A stretch of DNA of 64,000 nt from an uncultured Victivallales bacterium (GTDB lineage: Bacteria; Verrucomicrobiota; Lentisphaeria; Oligosphaerales; JAFGRS01): the NCBI GenBank assembly GCA_903837355.1, contig CAILUI010000053.1:19756-83755 (forward strand). Reading direction: 5' to 3'. Below are positions 1-8,408 of this stretch, piece after piece. The notes below the pieces were generated by a model. It was not told the DNA's origin and ran no database searches. It saw nothing but the letters and a program-made list of their open reading frames with translations. The position numbers and the translations under genes were made by a program. How positions within the stretch are numbered: position 1 is the first letter of the stretch; every line of letters begins with the position of its first letter.

Positions 1-6
1 CTATCT

Positions 7-66
7 CGCCCTTTCAGGGCTACGGACAATGGGGGGCCCCAACCCAGCCCGCTGGGCTGGGCTGAG
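7..66. repeat. Intergenic palindromic stem-loop pair
   Basis: GCCCT-TTC-AGGGC at 8-20, followed by CCCAGCCC-GCT-GGGCTGGG at 43-61; intergenic, at the left window edge. Confidence 0.5.
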
Positions 67-195
67 GGATTGCCGCACCCTTGGCGCTGATCCCCCGCGA
101 GCCGATCGTGAGGTTCTGCAAGGGTCTCATGCGACAGTGACAAGCCTGAATGGCGAGCGCCTATGGGCGCCCGCCCATGGCCCTGCGCTGACCCC

Positions 196-2249
196 TTACT
201 CGCACTGCCAGGCACTTAGGCCATGCATCGCGGCACCGCCTATGCCGCCGATCCGGCCGGTCGCGTTCTGCGGCAGGCTGTAGCACTCGATCAGGACGTC
301 GTCCAGGTAGACCTCCAGCAGCGTCTGTTTCAGGAGCAACCGGAAGCTCGCTGGGCTGGCGTAGGTCCGTTCACGGTCCACGGCTTTCTCCGCCTGGAAG
401 CCGGAGCCGTCCGGCTGCATGGGGCCCAGTTCGGCCCGCCCGCCGGCGAAGACTAGCAGCGCGACCCCAGCGCTTCCACGACACTCGATGTAGAGCCCCG
501 CAGGCGGGTCGTTCGCCGCAGCCGGGAGGGCCAGCGTACCCTCCACGACAACGCCGCGGTCGACGTCCAACGCGGTGGAGACCCAGGCGATCCGCCCGCC
601 GCCGGCAGGCACGGGCGCCGCCAGGGTCAAGCGCTCGTGCTTGAGCGCCTCGTTGCCCCGCCACCAGACCAGCCGTAGCGTTCCCTCCTCATCGACGGCC
701 GTGCCCTTCAGCGTGCCGAAGTAGACCTGCCCGTCGCGCGCCACCGAGTGGTGGTTGACCAGCAGCCCGTCCGGGGCCCGGTAGAAGCGCGAGAAGTAGG
801 TGTGGCCCGACAGCAGCCGCGGGTTCTTGCGCGCGGCCACAAAGGGCCCCTCGGGGCGATCGGCGACCAGCGTGACCATCAGGCCGCCGCTGCCGAACAT
901 CATATAGAAGCGCGTCCCGATCGGTTCGACCGCACCGACCTCGCCCTCCCCGACCCCCTCGACTCGGGGCGGCGGCAGCGCCTGCCAGGTCACCCCGTCC
1001 AGAGTCTCGCCAAAACCGAACCGCCCGCCGGTCTCCGGCTTGGGCGTGGCGGTCCAGTAACCGTACAGACCCCCGCCAGGCCGGGGAAGGGTCCAGATAC
1101 AGTCCCAGCGCCCGGCGGGCTCGTACCAGCGCTCGTCCTGGACGAACTCGTACTCCTGGCCCAGGCGAGTCCAGTGGACCAGGTCCTCAGAGGCAGCGAA
1201 GAAGATGGTCTGGCGCGGGCCCTTCCATTCGGAGAAGTTCATCTGGAACCTGCCGACGGCGGGGGCGCCGGGCGCCTGCCAGGTCGAACCGGTGCCCATC
1301 CAGGTCACCCCCCGGCCTTTGCGCAGGACCGGGCCGACCTCCTGCCAGTGCACGCCGTCGGGGGAGGTGGCCAGGGAGATGTTGTCCCACTGTCCGCGTG
1401 AGTTGGCGAGGGTGTAGAGATAGTGAATGCCGTCGCGGTGATAGAGCCACGTATCCCACATGTTGCCGGTGCGCTTCGCACGGGGCTTGAAGAACGCGGT
1501 TTGGATCGGCCAGGCCACGGTTTCATCCTCCGGTTCAACCCTGGGCAGATGCTTCTCGTCGCGGGCCGCCACCAGGTACCCGTCCCCTGCAAGGTGCAGT
1601 CGCCCCTGCTCCACATGCGCATCACCGACCAGCCTGACTGCGGTGAACGTCCCAGCGAGGTCCGCGGTCGAACCCTCAGCGAACGTCCACCAGGCCAGGG
1701 GCTGCCGTCCCGAGAGCGTCACCGGGGTCAGCGCCGCCACCTCGGCAGAACTCAGAGCCCCCGCGTAGATCCGGGCTTCGGCCACCGCCCCCTGCAGGAA
1801 GCCGATCTCGCCCATTGTTCCCAGGTAGCGTAACCCGATCAGCACGATCGCCTCCGCGCCGAAGGGCTGCGCTTGGCCGACCGTGTAGCCGGCATAGCGT
1901 TGCCCATTGCGGTAGAGGGTGATCGTGTTGCCTTGGTAGACCACCGCCACCTGCACCGGCGTTGGCGGGTCGGCCGTCTCCCTCGGATACGCCGCCTGTT
2001 CGGCCTCGCCCTGGGTCCGCCGGAAGAAGTCGCTGCCGGCCATCCACGCGCCCGGCCGCCGTTCCGCGAACACGATGGCGTCAAAGGCCTCCTTCTCCTG
2101 CACGGTCAGGACACTGCCAGCGCGCTGGTCGAGGCCGGCCAGGCAGACCCAGGCGACGAGGGTCTTGTCGACCAGCGGCAGCTCGGCGGCGCCCGCGGCA
2201 GCACCGTGGACGCAGGGGAGAGCGCACAGGCACAGGAGGTATTTCATGC
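196..2249 (-). CDS. Secreted LamG-like plus GH32/GH43-like beta-propeller glycosidase-type protein
   Basis: Long ORF; likely start MKYLLCLCALPCVHGAAAGA (signal peptide) inside the 745 aa ORF; N-terminal lectin-like segment (VQVAVVYQGNTITLYRNGQRYAGYTVG), then a propeller-like segment (GIHYLYTLANSRGQWDNISLATSPDGVHWQEVGPVLRKG). Confidence 0.75.
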
Positions 2250-2466
2250 GTAGGATCCCCAATGCGTGTTCAGCGGCCGTACCGATGGCGTGCCCTAACA
2301 TATACGCCCGTCCGCAACCGTGCCGGGAACATCGTATTGCCCTACTGAGAGCAGCCCAGGCCGCCCGGCAAGGCTCCAAGAGAGCTTCCGTGAGGCGACA
2401 ACTGGCGGTGCGTGTGCCAGTGCGCTGCGCCACGGATCCTGAATCCGCCCCGGTCGCCCGGCAACC

Positions 2467-2642
2467 CCTCAGTCAAGTCCGCAGCAGCCGGCTTTGCGGG
2501 CAGGCTTTGGAGGGCGAACCTCCCCAGCCTGCGTGCAGGCGGTGAGCCGTCCCCCGTCTCCGGCCTCTGGCCGGTGGCTCAGCGGCGCATGCGCGCCTGG
2601 GGAGCTTCGCCCTCCAGTGGGTCCGCGCAGACTTGACTGAGG
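2467..2642. repeat. MITE-like inverted-repeat element, copy A (core 2508-2616)
   Basis: Outer 13 bp inverted repeats CCTCAGTCAAGTC (2467-2479) / GACTTGACTGAGG (2630-2642); inner core bounded by TGGAGGGCGAA / TTCGCCCTCCA; flanked by direct repeat CGGTCGCCCGGCA (2451-2463 and 2648-2660). Related copies at 54293 and 62025. Confidence 0.8.
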
Positions 2643-2769
2643 CCTTACGGTCGCCCGGCAGCGCTCCTTGCCCCGCGCCCTCGCCGGCGCTATGCTCCCC
2701 GCCGTGGTCATCCCTGGGGTCGGCGTGTACCAGGCCGGTGCAGGTGGGGTGGCGCGACAGGAGAGAACC

Positions 2770-3861
2770 ATGCCCAACCCGGCTGATCTCAGGTGGCTGA
2801 ATGCAGGGATCCAAGGCGTCCAGGCCCGGCACCAAGAGCGCGTGGCCAGCCTCTACGCGGGCCGTCCCGGCGACGACGTTGTCGCCATAGCGGGGCGTTT
2901 CTTCGGCCGCTCCCATGGCCTGGCGGGAGTCAACGAGATTGACATGCTCCAACAGCCAGAGGCCTGGCTGGCCGATGTCCTTGGGGACATGGCTCGCCAT
3001 GGCCCGGAGGGCGCAGACCCGGTTACCTTCCGCCCCTTCGTCATCGAGATCGATCCATGGGGAGTGCACTTCGTGGACGCCCTGCTGGGGGCGCGCGTGT
3101 TCTTCCACGAGGGACAGGTCTGGTCCGACGAACTGCAGGCCGAGCCGGCGGAACTGCGGCTGCCCGACCTGACGCAGTCGAAGCTCCTGGCCGACACGAT
3201 CAGGCTGACGCATCTCGCCGTGGCAGCCACGGGCGGGCAGGTCTTCATCACCACGCCCGTGCTGAGCTGCCCCATCAACATCGGGATGAACCTGTTCGGC
3301 CAGCGCCTCCTCGTGGCCATGCTGCTGGCCCCCGATGCGGCCCAGCAGGCGCTGCGGGTCATCACCGCAACGCTACAGGAGTGCATCCGGGTGTTCGCCG
3401 CGGCCATCCCCGACCCGGTCCGCCGTGGCTCGGTCGCGGAGAACCGTTACGCTCCGAGTGGTTTCGGCTTCATCGATGGGTGCGCCACGCAACTGCTCTC
3501 GGCCGCCAACTACCGCGACTTCGTTGCCGAGCTGGACCGGGCCTGTCTGTCCAGTTTCCCGCACGGTGGAATGATGCACCTCTGTGGCGCGCACGCTCAG
3601 CACATCCCCACCTGGCGGACCTTCCGGGAACTGCGGGCCATCCAGATCAACGATCGGGCGGCTGAGGACTTGGAGCTGTATTTCCATGGATTGCGGGATG
3701 ACCAGCTCATCTACATCAGTCCCACCGCGACGATGACCATTGAGCGCATCATGGCGATCACCGGTGGAAACCGGATCGTCCTGCAGTGCGAGCTGGCGGC
3801 GGCCCGATCGCGGCAGCCACGGCCGACGGCAACGGAACCGCAGACGCCGACCCGGATGTGA
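2770..3861 (+). CDS. Uroporphyrinogen decarboxylase (URO-D)/MtaA-like family protein
   Basis: Start MPNPADLRWLNAGIQ after a GA-rich RBS-like stretch; HGGMMHLCGAHAQHI and the C-terminal QINDRAAEDLELYFHGLRDDQLIYISPTATMTIERIMAITGGNRIVLQCEL resemble URO-D-superfamily methyltransferases (HxC...C). Confidence 0.7.
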   Translation: MPNPADLRWLNAGIQGVQARHQERVASLYAGRPGDDVVAIAGRFFGRSHGLAGVNEIDMLQQPEAWLADVLGDMARHGPEGADPVTFRPFVIEIDPWGVHFVDALLGARVFFHEGQVWSDELQAEPAELRLPDLTQSKLLADTIRLTHLAVAATGGQVFITTPVLSCPINIGMNLFGQRLLVAMLLAPDAAQQALRVITATLQECIRVFAAAIPDPVRRGSVAENRYAPSGFGFIDGCATQLLSAANYRDFVAELDRACLSSFPHGGMMHLCGAHAQHIPTWRTFRELRAIQINDRAAEDLELYFHGLRDDQLIYISPTATMTIERIMAITGGNRIVLQCELAAARSRQPRPTATEPQTPTRM

Positions 3862-3865
3862 GCCT

Positions 3866-4090
3866 ATGCAAACCGTAGACGCGCCGACGCGCCGGTCGTT
3901 GATCTACGCGGACCGCTTCGAGGTCGTGGGAATGCAGGACGCAGCGCTCCTGGCCCGCACGGCAGGCACCTTCAGCGTCGCCCTCGAGGGCCGCGGCGTC
4001 TCTCCCGGCGGGACGATCAGGCTGAGCACGACACTCCGTAATCCCGACGGCGCCAGCGGGGCGGCGGCCGGATGGGCCGGTATCCCTTAG
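3866..4090 (+). CDS. Short hypothetical protein, possibly a fragment
   Basis: ATG five bases downstream of the preceding stop; MQTVDAPTRRSLIYADRFEVVGMQDAALLARTAGTFSVALEGRGVSPGGTIRLSTTL; stop overlaps the convergent stop of the next gene. Confidence 0.3.
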   Translation: MQTVDAPTRRSLIYADRFEVVGMQDAALLARTAGTFSVALEGRGVSPGGTIRLSTTLRNPDGASGAAAGWAGIP

Positions 4091-4470
4091 AGATTCTGCG
4101 CCTCAAGGGTGTCCAGACGGCGCTTGGCCTGGGCTGCCCATTCATGCTTTGGGTACTTCGACAGGAAGGCTTTGTACCAGGCGATGGCTTGGTCGCTCAC
4201 CTCGGCGCGCTCGTAGCAAAAGCCGATCCAGTAGGTCGCCTCGTCGACGCGAGGGCTGTTCGGCCAGGTCTTGATGGCGCGCTGGAGGAGAGCCACCGCC
4301 GGGGGGAAACGGGCCATGCGCATGCGCGTCCGCGCCGCGAAGTACACCGCCGGCTCAGCCCACTCCTTCTGGGGGGCAGCGAGCCCTTTGGTGGCCATGT
4401 AGGCGCTCAGTGGCAGGATGGAGAATACCGACCCGAGCACGACGGCCAGCAGGATGATCAGACTACGCAT
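4087..4470 (-). CDS. Membrane-anchored tetratricopeptide-repeat protein
   Basis: N-terminal TM segment, then TPR-like repeats (PAVALLQRAIKTWPNSPRVDEATYWIGFCYERAEVSDQAIAWYKAFLSKYPKHEWAAQAKRRL). Confidence 0.75.
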   Translation of the reverse strand: MRSLIILLAVVLGSVFSILPLSAYMATKGLAAPQKEWAEPAVYFAARTRMRMARFPPAVALLQRAIKTWPNSPRVDEATYWIGFCYERAEVSDQAIAWYKAFLSKYPKHEWAAQAKRRLDTLEAQNL

Positions 4471-4486
4471 CGTTCGTCTCCCGAAG

Positions 4487-5542
4487 CTACGGCAGGGTTA
4501 CGGCGCCGCCAGTCCGCGCGGACTCGTAGATGGCGTCGGTGATCTGCATCATGACCAAAGCCTGCTCGAGGCCGGTGGCCGGCGGCCGCTGCTGGCGCAC
4601 GGCGAGCGCGAAGTCCTCGATGACGAGGGCGCCGCCACCGCGCCCGCTGTCATTGCCTTCCCACAGCACCTGGCTGGTCACGCCCTGGGCCGCGGAGGCG
4701 GTGTCAAGGATCAGGCGGCGCTCAGCACTCCCGACCATCCCGAGGCGCAAGGCGCCCTGGGTACCGATGATCTGCCAGGCGGCCTCGGAGGCTATGGGCA
4801 TGAACTCGCCGCGCTCGATGGTCAGCACGCTGCCATCAGCCCCCGTAACCAAGGCGGCGAAATGCGCTTCGGCATCGGATTCGGGGGCGATATGACAACG
4901 GAACGTCGGCACGCAGGACCAGATCTGCGCCAGGACCGTGCGCGGCCGGAAGGCCCAGCCGGTCAGTCCGAGAATGTAGTCCAGGTCGTAACAGCTCCAG
5001 TTGGTCAGAATGCCCCCCGCGTTCATGCAGAAAGACTCCCGCCAGGGTGGCGGTGGCCGGTCGTTCTGCGGAGTTCCGGCCTGCAGCGCCCGCACGTGCA
5101 GCCGGCGGATCTCGCCCAGGGAGCCGTTCGCCAGAACCGCCTCCACGCGCCGCGCCGAGTCGTAGAATCGGTAGCGTGACGAGAAGCAGGCGCAGACCCG
5201 GTCGCCGCGCCGCGCCATGAGGGTGCGGACCTCGCGGGCGTTGTTGGCCACCGGCTTCTCGGTCAGGACGTGCTTGCCGCGGGCGAAGGCGCGCAGGGCC
5301 ATGGCCGTACGCGTCGACACCGGGTAGGCAATGATCACGGCCTCGACCTCGGGATCCTGGTCGATGAGCTCGCTGCCATCCTCGTAGACACGGGGAACGC
5401 CCTGAGCTTTCGCCCACTCGCGGCGCTCGCCGCGGAGGTCGGCCGCGGCGACGACCTTGACCAGCGCGCTGGCCATGGCGTCCTTGAGGTTGATGGAGCC
5501 AATCACGCCACAGCCGATCACACCTAACTTCAACGGTTCCAT
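4487..5542 (-). CDS. Gfo/Idh/MocA family oxidoreductase
   Basis: MEPLKLGVIGCGVIGSINLKDAM Rossmann motif; HVLTEKPVANNAREV (EKP motif). Confidence 0.9.
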   Translation of the reverse strand: MEPLKLGVIGCGVIGSINLKDAMASALVKVVAAADLRGERREWAKAQGVPRVYEDGSELIDQDPEVEAVIIAYPVSTRTAMALRAFARGKHVLTEKPVANNAREVRTLMARRGDRVCACFSSRYRFYDSARRVEAVLANGSLGEIRRLHVRALQAGTPQNDRPPPPWRESFCMNAGGILTNWSCYDLDYILGLTGWAFRPRTVLAQIWSCVPTFRCHIAPESDAEAHFAALVTGADGSVLTIERGEFMPIASEAAWQIIGTQGALRLGMVGSAERRLILDTASAAQGVTSQVLWEGNDSGRGGGALVIEDFALAVRQQRPPATGLEQALVMMQITDAIYESARTGGAVTLP

Positions 5543-5769
5543 GGTCCCTGAACTCCGGCTACGCGCCCTGCCAGCGCACGGCACCACGCCCGTCTGCGCT
5601 GACCTGCCGTCACGCTAGCACCGCGACCGCGGCGGCGCCAGTGGGAGAGACCGACGGCACCGCGGATACCGGCGCCGTTCCCCTGGGACCGCCGAGCGTC
5701 AACTCGGCTCTGACCGCGGTCAGGGCTGTTCCGTTTTCCCAACGACCATCGGTGTTGGTCACCGGCACG

Positions 5770-5862
5770 GTGAAAGCGTGAGAGCGTGATTGCGTAAGGG
5801 GTTACGGCGCGTGTGCCGGCCGTCTGCCACGAATCCACGCTTTCACGTTCTCACGCGCTCAC
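5770..5862. repeat. Inverted arrays of a GTGANNGC-type octamer
   Basis: 5770 GTGAAAGC-GTGAGAGC-GTGATTGC; 5836-5862 CACGCTTTCACGTTCTCACGCGCTCAC is its imperfect reverse complement. Confidence 0.6.
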
Positions 5863-6004
5863 CCGTAGCGGGAACCGCGATCTTGGAACCGCCCTGGGCC
5901 GCGGTCAGGGCGGCTGGCAGGCGGCGAATGCGGGTGCTATGCTGCATCCCACGACCCGCACGCGGGATAGTCCGCGACCGGCCCCAAGTCTGAGGGTGAT
6001 GGCC

Positions 6005-8368
6005 ATGACCGAACGAACGGCAAGGCTCCGGCAGCGCAGCCTCGAAGCGACGCCCTGCATCAGCGAAGAGCGCGCGTTGCTGCTCACCGCGTTCTTCCAG
6101 GCGCAGGCAGGTCGCTTCTCCATTCCCGTCCTGCGCGCCACCTCATTCGACGACCTGTGCCGGCGCAAGCAGATCTACCTGGGTGAAGACGAACTGATCG
6201 TTGGCGAGCGCGGGCCGTATCCCAAGGCGGTGCCGACGTACCCGGAACTCACCTGCCATAGCCTTCAGGACCTGGAGATCCTGAACTCCCGACCGAAGAC
6301 CAGCTACGCCGTGTCGCCAGCCTGCCTGAACGCGTACCGCGACGTGGTGATTCCCTACTGGCAGGGCCGCAGTATGCGCGACCGGATCTTCGCCACCCTG
6401 CCGCAGGAATGGCGAGCCGCGTACGGGGCGGGCCTGTTCACGGAATTCATGGAGCAGCGCGCACCCGGCCATACGGTGCTGGACGACAAGATCTACCGCA
6501 AGGGCTTGCGGGAGTTCAAAGCGGACATTGCCGCGAGCCTGGCGGCGCTGGACTACGCCAACGACCGGGAAGCCTGGGCGCGGCAGGAACAGTGGCGGGC
6601 CATGGATATCGCCTGCGACGCGCTGATCCGCTTCGCACACCGCCACGCGGACCTCGCCGAGCACCTGGCCGCACAGGAGCAGGACCCGCGGCGAGGGGCC
6701 GAACTGGCGAAGATCGCGGCGGTCTGCCGCCACGTGCCCGAACACGCCCCGCGTGATTTTCACGAAGCGCTGCAGAGCTACTGGTTCTACCACCTCGCGG
6801 TGATCACTGAGCTGAACGGCTGGGACTCGTTCTCGCCCGGGCACCTGGATCAGCACCTCGGCCCCTTCTACCAGCAGGGCCTCGCCAACGGCACGCTGAC
6901 GCCGGAGTCCGCACGCGAACTGCTGGAAGCGTTCTTTGTGAAGTTCAACAATCACCCTGCCCCGCCCAAGGTCGGCGTCACGGCCGCCGAAAGCGGGACC
7001 TACACGGATTTCGCGAATATCAACATCGGCGGACTGCTGGCGGATGGCAGCAACGGCGCCAACGCGGTCTCGGACCTCCTGCTCGACATCGTCGACGAGA
7101 TGCACCTGCTGCAGCCCAGTACCAACCTGCAGCTTTCGCGCCGGACCCCCGAGGCCCTGCTGCATCACGCCCTGCGCGTGATCCGCAAAGGCTACGGGTT
7201 CCCCTCGATCTTCAACACGGAAACGGTGATCGCCGAACAGATCCGGCAGGGCAAGACGCTGGCGGACGCCCGCGCTGGCGGCTGCAGCGGTTGCGTGGAG
7301 ACCGGCGCCTTCGGCAAGGAAGCGTTCATTCTCACCGGCTACTTCAATCTGGTCAAGACTCTCGAACTAGCCCTGCACGACGGCCTGGACCCGCGGACCG
7401 GCGTGCAACTCGGCCCGCGGACGGGGGCGCCGGAGACGCTGCTCACGTTCGATGACGTCTTCGCCGCCTTCCGAGCGCAACTGCAGCACCTCCTGGCCCT
7501 CAAACTGCGCGGCAATCAGGTCATCGAGCAGATGTACGCCGCGCTGATGCCGGCACCGCTGCTGTCGGTGATCACCGACGACTGCATCGCCACCGGCAAG
7601 GACTACAACGCCGGCGGCGCGCGCTACAACAACTCCTATATCCAGTTCGTCGGGATCGGCAGTCTCACGGATAGTCTCGCGGCGCTCAAGCAACTCTGTT
7701 TCGACGAGCCGGAACTCACGGTGCGGGATATGGTCGCGACGCTGGACCGCGATTTCGCCGGCGACGACGCCCGGCACCAGCAAGTGCTTCATCGCACCCC
7801 CAAGTACGGCAATGACGACGCCCGCGCCGACGACCTCATGGTGCGCACGTTCAATGTGCTGATCGAGGAACTCGACGGGAGGCCGAACAGCAAGGGCGGC
7901 GCGTACCGCGTGGAGATGCTGCCCACCACCTGCCACGTCTACTTCGGCTCCATCACCGGCGCCACGCCCGACGGCCGCAGGGCGGGCGCGCCGCTGTCCG
8001 AAGGCATCTCCCCCGTGCAGGGCGCCGACCGCAGTGGCCCCACCGCCGTGCTCAAATCCGCTGCCAAGATGGATCACGTCAAGACCGGCGGCACGCTGTT
8101 GAACATGAAGTTCAGCCCAACGGTACTGGCAGGTGAAGCCGGCATCGAACGCTGGGCGCAGTTGGTCCGGTCGTACTTCCGCCTGGACGGCCACCACGTC
8201 CAGTTCAATGTCATCGGCGCGGACACGCTGCGCGCAGCGCAACGTGAACCTGGGCTCCATCGCGACCTGATCGTGCGCGTTGCCGGCTACAGTGACTACT
8301 TCTGCGATCTCTCGCGCGAGCTCCAGGACGAGATCATAGGGCGGACCGAACACGACGCCTTGGCGTGA
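6005..8368 (+). CDS. Glycyl radical enzyme (PFL-like superfamily; Cys-x-Glu lyase/dehydratase/decarboxylase type)
   Basis: Thiyl-site motif GGCSGCVETGAFGKEAF and C-terminal glycyl-radical motif RVAGYSDYF, plus typical KGGAYRVEMLPTT...FGSITGATPDGRRAGAPLSEG...LLNMKFSP. Confidence 0.93.
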   Translation: MTERTARLRQRSLEATPCISEERALLLTAFFQAQAGRFSIPVLRATSFDDLCRRKQIYLGEDELIVGERGPYPKAVPTYPELTCHSLQDLEILNSRPKTSYAVSPACLNAYRDVVIPYWQGRSMRDRIFATLPQEWRAAYGAGLFTEFMEQRAPGHTVLDDKIYRKGLREFKADIAASLAALDYANDREAWARQEQWRAMDIACDALIRFAHRHADLAEHLAAQEQDPRRGAELAKIAAVCRHVPEHAPRDFHEALQSYWFYHLAVITELNGWDSFSPGHLDQHLGPFYQQGLANGTLTPESARELLEAFFVKFNNHPAPPKVGVTAAESGTYTDFANINIGGLLADGSNGANAVSDLLLDIVDEMHLLQPSTNLQLSRRTPEALLHHALRVIRKGYGFPSIFNTETVIAEQIRQGKTLADARAGGCSGCVETGAFGKEAFILTGYFNLVKTLELALHDGLDPRTGVQLGPRTGAPETLLTFDDVFAAFRAQLQHLLALKLRGNQVIEQMYAALMPAPLLSVITDDCIATGKDYNAGGARYNNSYIQFVGIGSLTDSLAALKQLCFDEPELTVRDMVATLDRDFAGDDARHQQVLHRTPKYGNDDARADDLMVRTFNVLIEELDGRPNSKGGAYRVEMLPTTCHVYFGSITGATPDGRRAGAPLSEGISPVQGADRSGPTAVLKSAAKMDHVKTGGTLLNMKFSPTVLAGEAGIERWAQLVRSYFRLDGHHVQFNVIGADTLRAAQREPGLHRDLIVRVAGYSDYFCDLSRELQDEIIGRTEHDALA

Positions 8369-8408
8369 GGGCTGGAACCTCCTCACGCCGGCGCGGCGTG
8401 GTTGGATC

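Noticed and set aside
2469-2777. Small ORFs carrying GGRSSPGAHAPLS (also 54240-54563 and 61267-62430)
   Set aside because: They are translations of the interspersed inverted-repeat element, not proteins.
5711-5722. TGACCGCGGTCA palindrome as a specific operator
   Set aside because: A perfect 12-mer but short and GC-rich; no second convincing site, so not claimed as regulatory.
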